This document shows positions 51,001 to 61,446 of a stretch of 64,000 bases of DNA, piece after piece (position 1 is the first letter of the stretch; the number at the start of each line of letters is the position of its first letter). The stretch comes from Phalacrocorax aristotelis (taxonomy: Eukaryota; Chordata; Aves; Suliformes; Phalacrocoracidae). The position numbers and the translations under genes were made by a program. The DNA is taken from positions 67,992,233-68,056,232 of the forward strand of contig NC_134276.1 in NCBI RefSeq assembly GCF_949628215.1. Direction: 5' to 3'. The notes under the pieces are model-generated. The model searched no databases. It was not told the DNA's origin and saw only the letters and a list, made by a program, of their open reading frames with translations.

Positions 51001-54000
51001 TCCAGGAGATTACATGGTTAGTGTTCTCACTGCAGGAAAAGCAGAAGACCTCTGCTCCTACCAGTTATTGGCTAGCCAGTTTGCATTTGTTGCCAATAAA
51101 TCCTTACCTCTGAGTGAAGTACTGTCTTTTGAAACTCTTGGGAGCTTGGCAGTACTGCAGTAGTATGACAAGGCCATGGGTGATTTGGAAGTAGCTAAGG
51201 CTATACTGCACAATGAGCAAAGAATATTTAGGAAGTATGGAGGGACACTAATTGTACAGTTAAAAAGGTGTAAGGTTGTAGGCAGGACTTTGGGTATTAC
51301 AGTCATTGAGAGGATAGAACATAAAATCATCCATAGGAATTTGGGCTATTCTACTGCTTTCAGGACACCTGGTTTATACTGGCATTTTATCAAACCATTA
51401 TTTGTTTAAATTGGATAAAAATAATTAGTGTAACTTGAATTAATAGGAAATTGGGAACTTAATCTCAGTCATATATCTTGCAAAAACAATGTACTAAAGT
51501 TTTTTATGAAAAGAAGAGTTCAGTCTTATAGAGGGTATCATTCCAAAAGGTCATGTGAATTAAAGTCACGTAGGTACCATATCAGATTAAAATGTAACGT
51601 GGTAAATGACTTTAAAAATAAAGAATCCACCATATGGCGCTTCAGAGAATAAATGGAATACCATCTGAGGCTAAACTTAGTCATATAGGTATAATTTGGT
51701 TTCCAAGCACTGAAAAGCAGCCAGGCAGGAATGGGCCTGATAAGCCTGTTAGGGCAAAATTTATGTAATGAAGTAAATGGATAGCAGAGTATTTGAGGGG
51801 GTGGTTTATGCATTTTAGGCAGTATCTGTTGGATGTAAAATCCAGGAAGTGCTTTTATTATCTTCGTTTAATACTTAGAAGTGGGATTTGCATTTCTTTG
51901 TTGTTCAAATGTCAAGATAGACCTTTTTTTGTGTGTGGATGGTCTAGTCCTGCCTTTTTGATGGACTAATTATGTCCATTAGCAACATGAATTCCTAGTT
52001 TCAGGTCAGTCTCAGCAAGAGGTAATGGCTGAGATGTCCAGAATGGAAAAATATGGGATATTTGAAAACAGAAATGTAGGCATGAAGACTGCTTCCAGCC
52101 AAACAAAGTTCTAAATATATACACACCTACTAAGCTTAGATGTTTGCAAGGGAGGAGAATATTACCACTGTTTTGAACTTGGACATTTTGTAAGTCCATT
52201 TTCTAATCTAAGCTATGTTGTTGCTTAAGGGGGCGTTATTGTTTTGAAAGAAGAAAACTAATAAGCAAGGGTCTGTTGAAAAAAGCCGGACTGATATTCA
52301 GGCAGTATGCTTGCATATTTGGATTCTCTGATGTTAATCATTCTCTGATTTAGTTACTTTTCTGTGCTCATGATTACAGTTTGTTCTTCATCATAATTGC
52401 AGTTAAACATAGATGTAACATAAGCATCTCAGTTTCTCAATATGTGTGCAATCATATATTCCATGCTTTATTCTTCCCTGAAACTGGGATATTCAGACCT
52501 TGCAGTTCTCGAACAAAGTCATGTTTATTTTTCAGTGTATTTTGAGGATGATGACAGAAAACCAGGAAGGATTCAGTCATATGAAAAAGTTCACATGTAG
52601 AGGAAGGTTGCTATTACTCTATTTGCCTTTTCTAAGAAAGGAAACCCAATTTCTGGTAGGCTATTAGACTTCTTCCTGAAAAAGTCACTTGGGAATGGAG
52701 TTCATCTGACCAACTGCAGACCTTTGCATTTGAGCTAAACATTTTGACCTCCGTATGGTAAGACTGAACTGCATCCAAAACAGGTGTTTTTCATGCCTCC
52801 ACTGGGAAAATGGTAATTATTTAGGTTGACCACATCCTTAGTGTTGCTTAATATCGACTTAGGTAGTTCACTGAGTCAAGGGACCGTGCTAAAAATACCT
52901 GCCACTAGTTAACTTTTAAATTTGATAGACGAATGTTATGCAAAAAAGTTACTAGTGTACTTCTCAAATTTGAAACCTTTTTTAAATTTAAATGAACTGT
53001 AAAATATTGTGTAAATATCTGTGTTGTTCAAAGCGCACAAACATTGTGTTCCACTGACACTTGAGTTTGCTTCAGTCAGAGTCTTTATTTATGAACATAG
53101 CATGTTTGATTTGCATCTTTACATTTAGGCTTCCATGTTCTAAAAGTCTTATGCAGATAGAAAAACTGTATGTCACAGCTATGCTTCTGTAGAAATGTAG
53201 GTGATAATCCTGTTATGAGGTATGTAGTGGGTTTGTAAGATGTAGACCTTCTTCACAGTCCCTTCCCTTCCTCCAAAACCTCAATAAGAATATATTATTT
53301 AAACAATTATCTTTAACATCTTAATTTGGAAGTGGTTTTGTACAGATTATAAAACTCATGGGGTCCAACCCAGAAGAATGAGAGAACCTGTCATTTTCAT
53401 AATGTGCTATATGAGAAGCAGTGAAACCAGTCTTCAGGTAAATGGAGGTGTTTTAGTGTAAGCAATGGATGCAGTAATGTTGAAAGGATTGGCTTAAGAT
53501 CTGGTGAACTATTTTCCCCTCCTCAGACCTCCTAAAATCAAAGACAGTTTGCATCATATGTTGCTGATATGCCACACACAGAAGAGGAAGGTTGTTTTAA
53601 TTTTATCTTTGTGATTTCCGGAACAATTCAGTCCAGGGGGAGGGTGATTTAAAAAATACACTTGTATTTCTCCTCTTCTTTATACATATGATTTGATTAC
53701 TTAGTAAATCCAGTGTCTTCAAAGTTAATCTGTTACAAATTTCAAGACAAAATTACGTTTACCTGATAAACTAGCTTAGGCTGAGCCTAGATATGTCCAC
53801 ATAATGAAACAAGGGTGTGATTGCAGCATGTTAGCCTAGTCTAGCATTTACACTAGCAGCTTTATTGCACCCAAAGGCAGCATGTTAGCTAGCAGAACTG
53901 GCACAGGGCCCAAAAGTGTGACTAGGGAGATCGCTAGCTCTTGAAAAACCTGTGGTGTAGCTTTACTGTTATTACATACGCTGTCTAAACTTAAAGATAG

Positions 54001-57000
54001 TGTGAATTAATATACCTATGTGAAAACCATGCCCTTGTTTTACGTGGTAAATGCAATTTCAGGATGACCTAAGTTATTTCACAGCTGATAAAAAAAAGCT
54101 CAAACCAAAAAACCCAAAAAGGTTGTTCTCCCAAATTTGTTGTGTTGCAATATATTGCTCAAATAAGATAGAACAGGAAAAGTGCTCTGACCTTGAGATC
54201 TTACAAACATTAAGTCTGCATGTGCAATTTCAAGATGATTCTTCTCTCACTTTAGATTATATTTTGATTACAAAGGAGAAACTTTAGGACTCTAAGAAAT
54301 GGCCCAGCCATCATAAATTTAAACATAGAAGAGAGCTGCTTAAGCTTACTGTTGCTCTAAATCATTACGTTTTTAGTTGTCCTTTTTTGAAAGTCTTTCC
54401 ATTTATAAACTGTTTTAATAGAAACAGTAGAAGATGAGACTTAAAAACAGGTACAAAAGTGTATATGTGTATTAAGAATATAAAGCAAATTTAAATATTT
54501 GATATTCGTATGTATCTATTTTACATCAGAATGGAAGACAGGAGATACCTGGCAAAGGAAGTAATGCGTGATAGCTGAGGAATGCTGACTGGTCAGCACT
54601 CAGGAAGTATTAGAAGAGGTGAATGGTGTAAGAGAATAACCCCAGAATAAAGAGCTAGAATGTTACCTATGTTTTGATCCATTCATAAGACCTGTCTCCT
54701 ACAAGATACCGGTCAGATTCTTTTGTTTTTGTAATAACCATTAGCACAGCTCTAATCCACCAATTCTGCCTGTCTGGAATCTTGTGATGTAGAGAAGATT
54801 GTGGTAAACGTTTTCTTAGAAGAACTTGTGTCATTGAGCAGATACGCTTTTCAAAGGTAGCGTGCTCTTTGCTGTGTGAGATGCATCTGTGTACAAGCTC
54901 CATTCCTCTTTCCCTGAAAAGCAGAACTTTTCTTGCCAGCACTGTCGTGATAGCAGTGGTAGTACACACCCTGAAATATCAAACCTCTAGTAGTATATGA
55001 GTAAATTACCAGCATCTTTTAATTTGCTATGATATGCTTTGATATGAAAGAACTTTCTCAATTTCAAGTGCCAGTGGTTTGGAGGAAGAAAATTGTCTTG
55101 TGTACTGAAATGTCTAGTAGAATAATTAAAAAAAAAAAAAAAAAAAAAAAAAGGAAGGGAGGCATATATTTAAAAGTAAAGAAATGTTTTATTTACTTGC
55201 TGTTTAGTTCTGTTGCCAGATACTTGCTCAATGATCTGAACTAATTTACACCTCCTATATAATTTCAAATGTAAGTGTGGTATGTATGCAGTATATTAGC
55301 TTCTGAGAGAGAGGATTCAGGAACGAACAAGCAGTCTTGAGGTCTTGGTGGATATATGTTGGAAACTAACCCTGTCTTTTGGATTTGAACTACTTAGGAA
55401 ATTGTATTTATTCTGTATGAATGTAAGTGTGCCATATTTAAATTTTGACATTACATAAAGAGTGCTATATATTTTGAAGGTCCTGTTATTTTCCTTCCTT
55501 TTTCATATAGGAATAATAATTTTGATAGTTTGTTAGTGCTCCAGATGCATTGTTTTTGCAATGTCGTATTTTAAGACTGTGGTTTCACAATGAAGATTTT
55601 TTTTTTCTGGCAATTTCTGTGTCTTTTATTAATAAGTAACTTAAAGAAAAAGGTTCTGCATGTGGGAGGCAGAAAGTTATAATTCAAGTCTTTTAGAACA
55701 TGGGATTCCTAAAATGCTGTATTTACTTTGAAATATAAGTTTCCCAGGAGCTGTTAGCATAAATAATTTTACTCAGGGTTGTTACTTAAATAAAAATTTA
55801 GAAAGGTAAGATGCTTGCTTCTGTTTAGGTTTGTTTATGAATTTTCATGTGGGGAGCTGTAGAAATTAATATTTCAGATTAATATTAATTGTTTAAATAA
55901 TATTCCAGATTGTTGGTTTTCCACATGAATAAAGCAGCATGCTGGAGACTTGCTTACATTTTTGGACTTCAGTCTACAGGAAGCCTATGAGGCAAAGAGG
56001 CACGAGTTCTACTTTGAACTGCAAAGAAAAGAGGAGGAGCTGAGACAACAGTTTGTGCAGAGAGTGAAGGAGAAGGAAGCCATATTGAAAGAATCAGAGC
56101 AACAGGTAAGCATGCATGTCTGTCTTGAGTTTGTTTGCTTAGTTTTGGAACAATTCAGTTCTTAGCAAAATCACAACTAGTTAATATTTATAATTTCCTA
56201 ACATTTTGAGGGCAGTAATGCTTAAAATCAAAAGCAGATTGATTACACAGATTGATTGGGTTGGCAGATTGATTAGATACAAGGAAACAAGAACACAAGT
56301 CTTATGAGTAGTGGCTGAGGGAGCTGGGGTTGTTTAGTCTGGAGAAGAGGAGGCTGAGGGGAGACCTTAGCGCGCTCTACAACTGCCTGAAAGGAGGTTG
56401 TAGCGAGGTAGGCGTCGGTCTTTTCTCCCAAGTAGCAAGTGATGGGACAACAGGAAACAGCTTCAACTTGCACCAGATGAGGTTTAGATTGGATATTAGG
56501 AAAAATTTCTTCACCAAAATGCTTGTCAGGCATGGACCAGGCTGCCCAGGGAGGTGGTTGGGTCACCATCCCTGGAGGTATTCAGAAGGTGTGTAGACGT
56601 GGTGCTTACGGACATGGTTTAGTGGTGGATTTGGCAGCGTTAGGTTAACAGTTGGACTCGATGATCTTAAAGGTTTTTTCCAGCCTAAATGATTCTATGA
56701 GTCTGTAAACAGCAATCTTTTTTTGGTAGGAGGGACCTTATGGTCTAAAGGCTTTGGTGGATAGCTGGGAGAGGTGATGTGAAGTGAGAGAGTGATGAAT
56801 ATGGTAGTCGCATGTTTCTTACTCTTCTCTAGCAGCATGCTGAGAAACATTGGTATGCCATGGAAGCACAGTTGGTCCTTTCCATGCATAGGTTGTTCTG
56901 AAAAAAACACAAGATTTCAGGAAAAAATCCCATGGGTTGTTTTTCAGCCCAAGAGAGTAGGTCGTGCATGTATGTATGACTTCCAGGTTCAGTTATTAAA

Positions 57001-60000
57001 TATAAGCTCAACCCTCAGTTAAGAAGTTTCAAAGTGTGTGTGTGGGGGGTGTTTTTGTTTTGTTTTGGCTTTAAAATCTCATCTGTTCCCAGCTGCCTTA
57101 AGAATTATTTGGAGACATGGAACATTTCTTGAATATGTTGTTGAAGATATAGTCCTGTCAAGCTGGACTGGCAAAACAGGATCTCCTCATCTACTTTCTG
57201 CCAAACTCTATCATGGTTATGTATGTTTATATTAAAACACTGGTTTAATTGAAATTAGAAACCTGTGTGTCTTTATTAATGTTCTTTTCTGTACCTCAAT
57301 CTCCCAACAAAGGTATAGCAGGTGTTTTGCAAGGTGTTCAGGTGCATGTTTTAAAAAAGAAGGCGGCTTAATAGTTTGTTTTCTAAATCTGTTAAGTCCC
57401 CCATGATACTTGTGGAGAAAAAAAATCAGGTTCGATCCTTCTCAGTATGACACTATCCAATTGGAAGAATACTTGGCCATGTTCAAAGCAGGTTCAGCTA
57501 GGTCTTAGACAGTGTCTGTGGTACCCTTTGATGTTTTCCTTCTATGACTTACACCAGATGGTTTTTGAGCTCTGCTTATTGCAACTGAATTATGGATATT
57601 AGTTTTCCCAGTTCCTGATGTGGAAAAGTGATCATGCAGTCACTCCTAAAGAGCATTTGTCATATACTCTTGCAGCTCATTCTCAGAGAAGTGCATATGT
57701 GCATCCGGAAACTAAAGAAAACCAGGAATTTCTGTTGTACTTAAGATTGCTTTCACATCCTTCACTTAGAGGAAACTTGTAGGTGCAATGTACAGGATTA
57801 CCACTCCTGAGACATACAGTTGCTCAGGACCTTACTGTTTCTGCACTGAATGTTTTATTGGTGTACCTGTCTTTGCAGTGCATCTGGTTAACTGTTGCAA
57901 TGAAATAAATAAATGAATATTATACGTACATACAGTCTGACAGCTCTACTGTGCAAAACAGGCATACAGTTTTATTTATAACCTGAGTTATTTCTTAGTT
58001 CCTTCTTTGCAAAAGATGGAAGTAAACCTCTGATTTCTCTACCAGTATAGCTGCACTCAGATTGAGTTACACCAATGCAGATGGGTACAGAAGCAGGATT
58101 CTACGATTGCTTTTGGGTGGGGAGGTGGGAGGTGAGGAAGGGTACACTTTGGTTATCATGCACAACTTCACAGTAGGTTTAATTGGTCAAAATGTACCTG
58201 GAGAGTAAAATCCATTAATAATTCAAAAGAAGAGTCAAAGAACAATTAATGCGGAAAAGCAGTTAACTTCTGGCAGCCCACAAGTAACTCCCCCAAATAG
58301 ACCTACTGTGTGGGTACATACTAATATGTAAATGTAATTAATATACATATTAAGATTATATATATATAAGAAAACACACACCTGTGTAGCTAAATTATGT
58401 ATGATTCCTTGTCCACTTGGTTTTAGGGAAGTAGATTCGACTTGACAGATCTTGATTTAATCCTTCTGTTGGTAATTGTTTGTTCTCTAAAGGCTTCCTT
58501 ATTTTTTGATATAATAAAGATATAGTAAAATATAGCAGGAAATCGAATATTCATGTAGTGCCTTCTGTGGTTTCCACCTGTACATTGTGTGCAGTAGCCT
58601 GGCTTCCATGAGAACAATCTGATATGAATCATTATTTTTCTGGATTGCTGTTTTTCAGTCTTCCAATTTTGGGAAAGAGCTGCAATGTCTTATGATTTGT
58701 AAGACAAGTTGAGGCAGGCTTTACTGTTTTATTGCAGAGGGTTTTTGTGTTGTGATATCACCACCCTGTGTTACTAGTTGGAAATATATTTTTTTTGCTT
58801 TCTTTAAACAGATGCAGAGTAAATTTGAACATCTTATGCTAATGCATCAAGAAGCGAAGCTGGAATTAGGGAAAAAGAAAAAAGTTCTAGAAGATCAAAT
58901 AGCTATGTTTATTGAGAAGAAAGCTAATGCTGAATTACTCCAATCACAAGCATCTGTCTCTACCCCTGTTGTTAGTCTGAAGAGAGACAAGGATCGCAAA
59001 AAGTAAGTGCCAACGCTAGTCATCAGAGCCAGCAATAAAAAAATTCTTCACGTATCACTTTTATAACACAAATTTTAGTAATCTTCTAGAAAAGATGCAA
59101 ACATGCTCCTATTCTGTTTTGTGTTAAGAAGACACAGTGTGTAAAATACCGTCATGCTTGGATCACTGGCTCTGAAATTTACTTTTAGAGTAATTGCTCT
59201 ATGTTCTATGAGCATTCTTTCTTTTTTTTCTTTTCTTTTTTTTTTTTCCATGAAGGAACCAAGGTTTTCGACTTGAACTCCTGTGCTTTGATGTGAGAGA
59301 CGAAGAAACTGTGAATGTTTACGAACAGAGCAAGAGGGAGAGAGAGGAGTTAGAGAGGGAGAGAATTTCACCCAGGGAATTCCAGGAATAGTATTTGATT
59401 GCAGCACTCAGGTTTTGAATGTAGGATATGTTATGAAGCAGTCTGACTGCTGCTGTCCCATAATGCTAGATGTGTCTTCCTAGTACAGATTTTTGAGAGG
59501 AGAGATTGATAAATTTGGCTGTAAAATTACACCGAGTGCAGAATATGACCTGAAAAACAGTTCAGTTTTTTCCCTCCCACCCACTTCTTTCCTTCTCTAC
59601 TCCCAAAAGAAAAGCTCAAATAAATTGTGAAATTTCAGAAATGTATTCAAAAGTAGTCTCCAGAATAACATGCCCAACTTCTTTATATGTTAACAGTGAA
59701 TTAAATATTCATACTTAAACATTGCACTAAAGTGAATGAAATTTTTTTTCACCTCCAGAAACAGGATAAGGCAATTAATTTATTAATTTCCTGATAGGTT
59801 ACAACTTTACTGCAGATAACATTCTGTTGTTTAACTGAAAGCAGATTTTTTGGTACAGAAATTATTCATAACTGCTAGATTATGAAAAACTCTAGAAGCT
59901 GTGTGGGTGCATGTGTTGCCACAAATCTCACAAAGACAGCTTTGACACTTTGGGGGTCTATGCTAGCAGTCTGCTTGTATTTTGCCAACATTTGTTGCAT

Positions 60001-60220
60001 TTCAAGTCATGTTACCAAGTTCCTTTTTCTAGACTTCTTTTTCTGGAATTATATAAGAAAGTGGAATTCTTGGTAACAGAAGTCATTAGCTACACTGTTA
60101 TGAGTAACTCTCAACTTCAGAAGATTTTTAGATTTGTTTTCTCTGGTTTAGCTTTATTTCTTCAGGGTATGTTAATGGTTTATATGCTTGCTTTTGTTTT
60201 TCAGTTCCAACTTTATATAA
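30013..60220 (+). CDS. SEPTIN10: Septin-10, ten coding exons reconstructed
   Basis: Septins are GTP-binding proteins that assemble into hetero-oligomeric filaments at the cell cortex and on the cytoskeleton. The joined exons give 432 residues with every phase consistent. Visible in order: the SGHVGF septin start, P-loop GETGIGKST (50-58), G3 region NTVGFGD (102-108), G4-like GKAD (185-188), the septin unique element from RQYPWG (about 255-260) through the YELYRRC region, and a coiled coil (about 326-425). The end DRKNSNFI closely matches the vertebrate SEPTIN10 ending. Asn in place of the G3 Asp is typical of SEPTIN10, and the SEPT6 subgroup is known for binding but not hydrolysing GTP. Human SEPTIN10 is slightly longer at the N-terminus (454). 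Exon 1 is the least certain part. The listed span includes introns; exon coordinates are given separately. Confidence 0.93.
30043..38028 (+). other. SEPTIN10 intron 1
   Basis: An 8-kb GT-AG intron that is GC-rich for its first 400 bases, then AT-rich. No exon-like or transposon sequence is recognised. It ends near a G/T-only low-complexity patch at 37735-37797. Confidence 0.6.
37735..37797 (+). repeat. G/T-rich low-complexity patch
   Basis: The strand is almost entirely G and T, with short G runs (GG, GGG) separated by T runs, about 230 bases upstream of the exon 2 acceptor. It may influence RNA structure, but no function is evident. Confidence 0.7.
38029..38146 (+). CDS. SEPTIN10: SEPTIN10 exon 2
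   Basis: Acceptor TTCTGTAG and donor GTGAGT bound 118 bases encoding 39 residues plus one base. It carries SGHVGF, SLPDQLV and GFCFNILCI, the strand leading into the P-loop, as in all SEPT6-group septins. The P-loop glycine codon is split across the next intron. Confidence 0.93.
38147..38879 (+). other. SEPTIN10 intron 2
   Basis: A 733-base GT-AG intron ending TTTGGCTTTAG. No other feature seen. Confidence 0.85.
38880..39075 (+). CDS. SEPTIN10: SEPTIN10 exon 3, P-loop and G3
   Basis: It encodes the P-loop GETGIGKST and LINSLFNT, switch I, and the G3 stretch [11 protein letters not shown]. The donor GTAAGT splits the following Ser codon (AG|C). Position 102 is Asn where canonical small GTPases have Asp, as in human SEPTIN10. 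Confidence 0.95.
39076..40585 (+). other. SEPTIN10 intron 3
   Basis: A 1.5-kb GT-AG intron, AT-rich. No other feature recognised. Confidence 0.85.
40586..40772 (+). CDS. SEPTIN10: SEPTIN10 exon 4
   Basis: Acceptor TTACAG and donor GTAAGC bound 187 bases encoding [12 protein letters not shown], the [11 protein letters not shown] segment and [16 protein letters not shown]. This is near-invariant septin core sequence and ends in phase 0. Confidence 0.95.
40773..45330 (+). other. SEPTIN10 intron 4
   Basis: A 4.6-kb AT-rich GT-AG intron. I see no exon-like or recognisable transposon sequence. Confidence 0.7.
45331..45492 (+). CDS. SEPTIN10: SEPTIN10 exon 5, G4 motif
   Basis: Exactly 54 codons between a TTAATAG acceptor and a GTAAGT donor. 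They encode [15 protein letters not shown] and [14 protein letters not shown]. The guanine-specificity motif reads GKAD where septins usually have AKAD; the Lys and Asp that contact the base are kept. Confidence 0.95.
45493..47067 (+). other. SEPTIN10 intron 5
   Basis: A 1.6-kb GT-AG intron. It contains an old CR1 fragment in antisense orientation, listed separately; the rest is unremarkable. Confidence 0.8.
46570..46880 (-). mobile_element. CR1 LINE fragment, antisense within SEPTIN10 intron 5
   Basis: Read on the plus strand, this is the familiar reverse complement of CR1 inner 3' sequence, with GATGTAATTGGCC near the left and TGGCCCATTTCTCCAGCCTG near the right. On the minus strand it gives a degenerate frame containing [13 protein letters not shown], a conserved CR1 ORF2 C-terminal string. 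It is truncated at both ends and has decayed. Ends are approximate, and up to 200 bases to the left may also belong to it. Confidence 0.8.
47068..47164 (+). CDS. SEPTIN10: SEPTIN10 exon 6
   Basis: Acceptor TTTTACAG and donor GTAAAT bound 97 bases encoding [20 protein letters not shown] and RQYPWG. The Trp-Gly marks the end of the G domain core and the start of the septin unique element. One base of the next Val codon is included. Confidence 0.94.
47165..47733 (+). other. SEPTIN10 intron 6
   Basis: A 569-base AT-rich GT-AG intron. No other feature. Confidence 0.85.
47734..47902 (+). CDS. SEPTIN10: SEPTIN10 exon 7, septin unique element
   Basis: It encodes [36 protein letters not shown] and GPENKPV, the septin unique element that forms filament interfaces. 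The donor GTAAAG leaves AG of a Ser codon completed by the next exon. Confidence 0.95.
47903..55972 (+). other. SEPTIN10 intron 7
   Basis: The longest intron, about 8.1 kb, AT-rich. It holds an A25 run at 55128-55152. No exon-like segment or LINE fragment is recognised by eye. Confidence 0.7.
55128..55152. repeat. A25 homopolymer
   Basis: A pure adenine run inside intron 7, not clearly the tail of any recognisable element. Confidence 0.9.
55973..56105 (+). CDS. SEPTIN10: SEPTIN10 exon 8, coiled coil
   Basis: It encodes [13 protein letters not shown] and a long charged helix including [19 protein letters not shown] use the acceptor GGACTTCAG because it completes Ser-Leu-Gln as in other SEPT6-group septins. 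A second AG 7 bases downstream (CTACAG) would shift the frame. The donor GTAAGC is in phase 0. Confidence 0.94.
56106..58811 (+). other. SEPTIN10 intron 8
   Basis: A 2.7-kb GT-AG intron, with a sense-oriented CR1 3' fragment near its start; otherwise AT-rich and featureless. Confidence 0.8.
56287..56707 (+). mobile_element. CR1 LINE 3' fragment, sense orientation, SEPTIN10 intron 8
   Basis: About 420 bases match the well-known CR1 3' end in order: GGCTGAGGGAGCTGGGGTTG, AAGAGGAGGCTGAGGGGAGA, GGTTTAGATTGGATATTAGG, CATCCCTGGAGGTATTCA, ACTCGATGATCTTAAAGG, and a terminal GATTCTATGAGTCTG, a slightly decayed ATTCTATG repeat. It is 5'-truncated, as most CR1 copies are, and holds no functional frame. 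Confidence 0.93.
58812..59002 (+). CDS. SEPTIN10: SEPTIN10 exon 9, end of coiled coil
   Basis: Acceptor TTTAAACAG and donor GTAAGT bound 191 bases encoding [28 protein letters not shown] and the basic KRDKDRK. The exon leaves AA, which with the final exon makes Asn. If the donor is not used, AAG TAA follows at once, adding one Lys before a stop at 59004-59006. Confidence 0.95.
59034..59039 (+). promoter_or_regulatory. Intronic poly(A) hexamer after exon 9
   Basis: AATAAA lies 28 bases past the in-frame TAA that follows when the exon 9 donor is skipped. It could end a 428-residue isoform. No cleavage site can be shown from sequence alone. Confidence 0.3.
59256..59391 (+). CDS. SEPTIN10: Candidate alternative last exon of SEPTIN10
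   Basis: A very strong pyrimidine tract (59210-59248) leads to an AG at 59254-59255. Spliced from exon 9 (AA|G) it continues in frame for 44 more codons, giving [20 protein letters not shown], then a highly charged [10 protein letters not shown] stretch and TAG at 59389-59391. An AATAAA lies about 230 bases later. The product would be 472 residues with an extended acidic/basic tail in place of NSNFI. SEPT6-group septins are known for alternative C-terminal exons, but I do not recognise this peptide, so it could be chance. No other gene's frame competes here. Confidence 0.4.
59619..59624 (+). promoter_or_regulatory. Poly(A) hexamer for the alternative last exon
   Basis: AATAAA lies 228 bases after the TAG of the candidate alternative exon, at a normal distance for a short 3' UTR. 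Confidence 0.35.
60205..60220 (+). CDS. SEPTIN10: SEPTIN10 exon 10, canonical C-terminus
   Basis: The acceptor TTTTTCAG is followed by T TCC AAC TTT ATA TAA. Joined to exon 9 this reads NSNFI then stop, nearly identical to the human ending NSNFL. So short a coding piece is easily missed by gene finders, but the phase and sequence match make it secure. The 3' UTR follows to about 61.06 kb. Confidence 0.9.
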
Positions 60221-61060
60221 TACTGACGATAGAAGAAACAATACTGGTAACTTGAGGAGGCAGTGATTCACAGTGTGCTTTTGGAGGTGTCGGAGTTGCA
60301 GTTTCTTACTAAAGGATTTGGAAAATATCTCTTGTTGCTGCATGCTGCAAAAGAAGAATTTTTCAGTATGATCTGTACACATACAGTGCAGCGATTACTG
60401 TCGTTGCCATCATGGACTTTCTGTTACGAGTCTGCCTTGATACGCGCTTGCCTTACGTATGTGTGGCCAACTTGCTTTCGTTTTAAATGCATTGTACCAA
60501 CGAAAATGTCCATTCATAATATGAATGCTGTAGTACAAAAGTATTCAGTGAATATATCCACTGTAATCTTTCTAAAGACTTCTTTTCATATGGCATGGTA
60601 TATTAGTCTACTTAAATATTATTTAATACAACTGTATACAACTGATGTAATTCAACTATTTACTGATTTTGATGACAGCTTTTTGTTTATAGGCTTTTAT
60701 GTACAAGCGCTCTCCTAAATTTCAGAAATGATCTTTCTAAACAAAATTTATTGAGAGATTTTTGCAGTGCTGTACTGTTGCATGGTAGTTAATCTGTCAT
60801 TACTAACTTGATACGGAAAGTACCAATAACTTTTTGATGATTGTGGCTGTGGTGTTCAGTTACAGCAGAGGCTGAACTTACAAAAACTAACTACACAAGC
60901 TTCAGGTTAAAACAAGCTTAAAATATTTTTTACGTTTTCAGTAGCCATGATGACTAATGGGAAAGTCTGAGAGGTGCAGTTCTCTGAAGTTGTTTTGTGT
61001 GACTTTGTAAAAATGAAATACTAACTTGATAGAAATAAAACACATCGGTTTTACTTTTCT
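60221..61060 (+). other. SEPTIN10: SEPTIN10 3' UTR
   Basis: AT-rich untranslated stretch ending shortly after AATAAA at 61034-61039, which is followed by a T-rich CTTTTCTCTTGTTCTGC downstream element. The 151-codon open frame inside it (60263-60718) has no protein features and is taken as chance. Confidence 0.7.
61034..61039 (+). promoter_or_regulatory. SEPTIN10 main poly(A) signal
   Basis: Canonical AATAAA about 815 bases after the stop, with a T/GT-rich downstream element within 40 bases. Confidence 0.65.
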
Positions 61061-61257
61061 CTTGTTCTGCTTCCTCTCTCTGCCGTGTTATTAAAAGCAA
61101 GGAGTAAGATTTTACATTAATCTGAAAAATATAAATGCTTTGCATCTGTTTTAAATGTCTTAAGTAATATATTGGTTGGAAAAAATAGCCAATTCATGCA
61201 TACTGTGCCAGAAAGGCTGTATGACTTGTGATGTACTTGTCAAATACCACTGTACTT

Positions 61258-61446
61258 ACAGAATCATAGTATATCTCAAGTTGGAAGGGATCCATAAGGA
61301 TCATCAGCCCAACTCCCTGCTCCTCGCAGGACTACCTAAAACTAAACCATGTGGCTGAGAGGGTTGTCCGGATGCTGCTTGAACTCTGACAGGCTTGGTG
61401 CCACAACCACTGCCCTGGGGAAACTGTTCCAGTGACCATCCTCACC
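61258..61446 (-). mobile_element. CR1 LINE 3' fragment, antisense
   Basis: It begins with AGAATCATAG, the complement of the CR1 terminal repeat, followed by TTGGAAGGGATCCATAAGGA and on to CTGCCCTGGGGAAACTGTTC. This is the reverse complement of a CR1 3' end. About 190 bases, truncated, between the SEPTIN10 3' end and the next CR1. Confidence 0.88.

Larger units (their letters stand above)
59003..60204 (+). other. SEPTIN10 intron 9, with alternative ends
   Basis: A 1.2-kb intron holding AATAAA at 59034-59039 just after the donor, a candidate alternative last exon at 59256-59391, and a second AATAAA at 59619-59624. Confidence 0.8.

Noticed and set aside
59075-59407. Minus-strand frame of 110 codons opposite the alternative SEPTIN10 exon
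   Set aside because: Its Lys-rich stretch is just the complement of the pyrimidine tract of the plus-strand acceptor.
60263-60718. Plus-strand open frame of 151 codons
   Set aside because: It lies in the SEPTIN10 3' UTR, has a biased Phe/Tyr/Leu composition typical of AT-rich chance frames and no domain.
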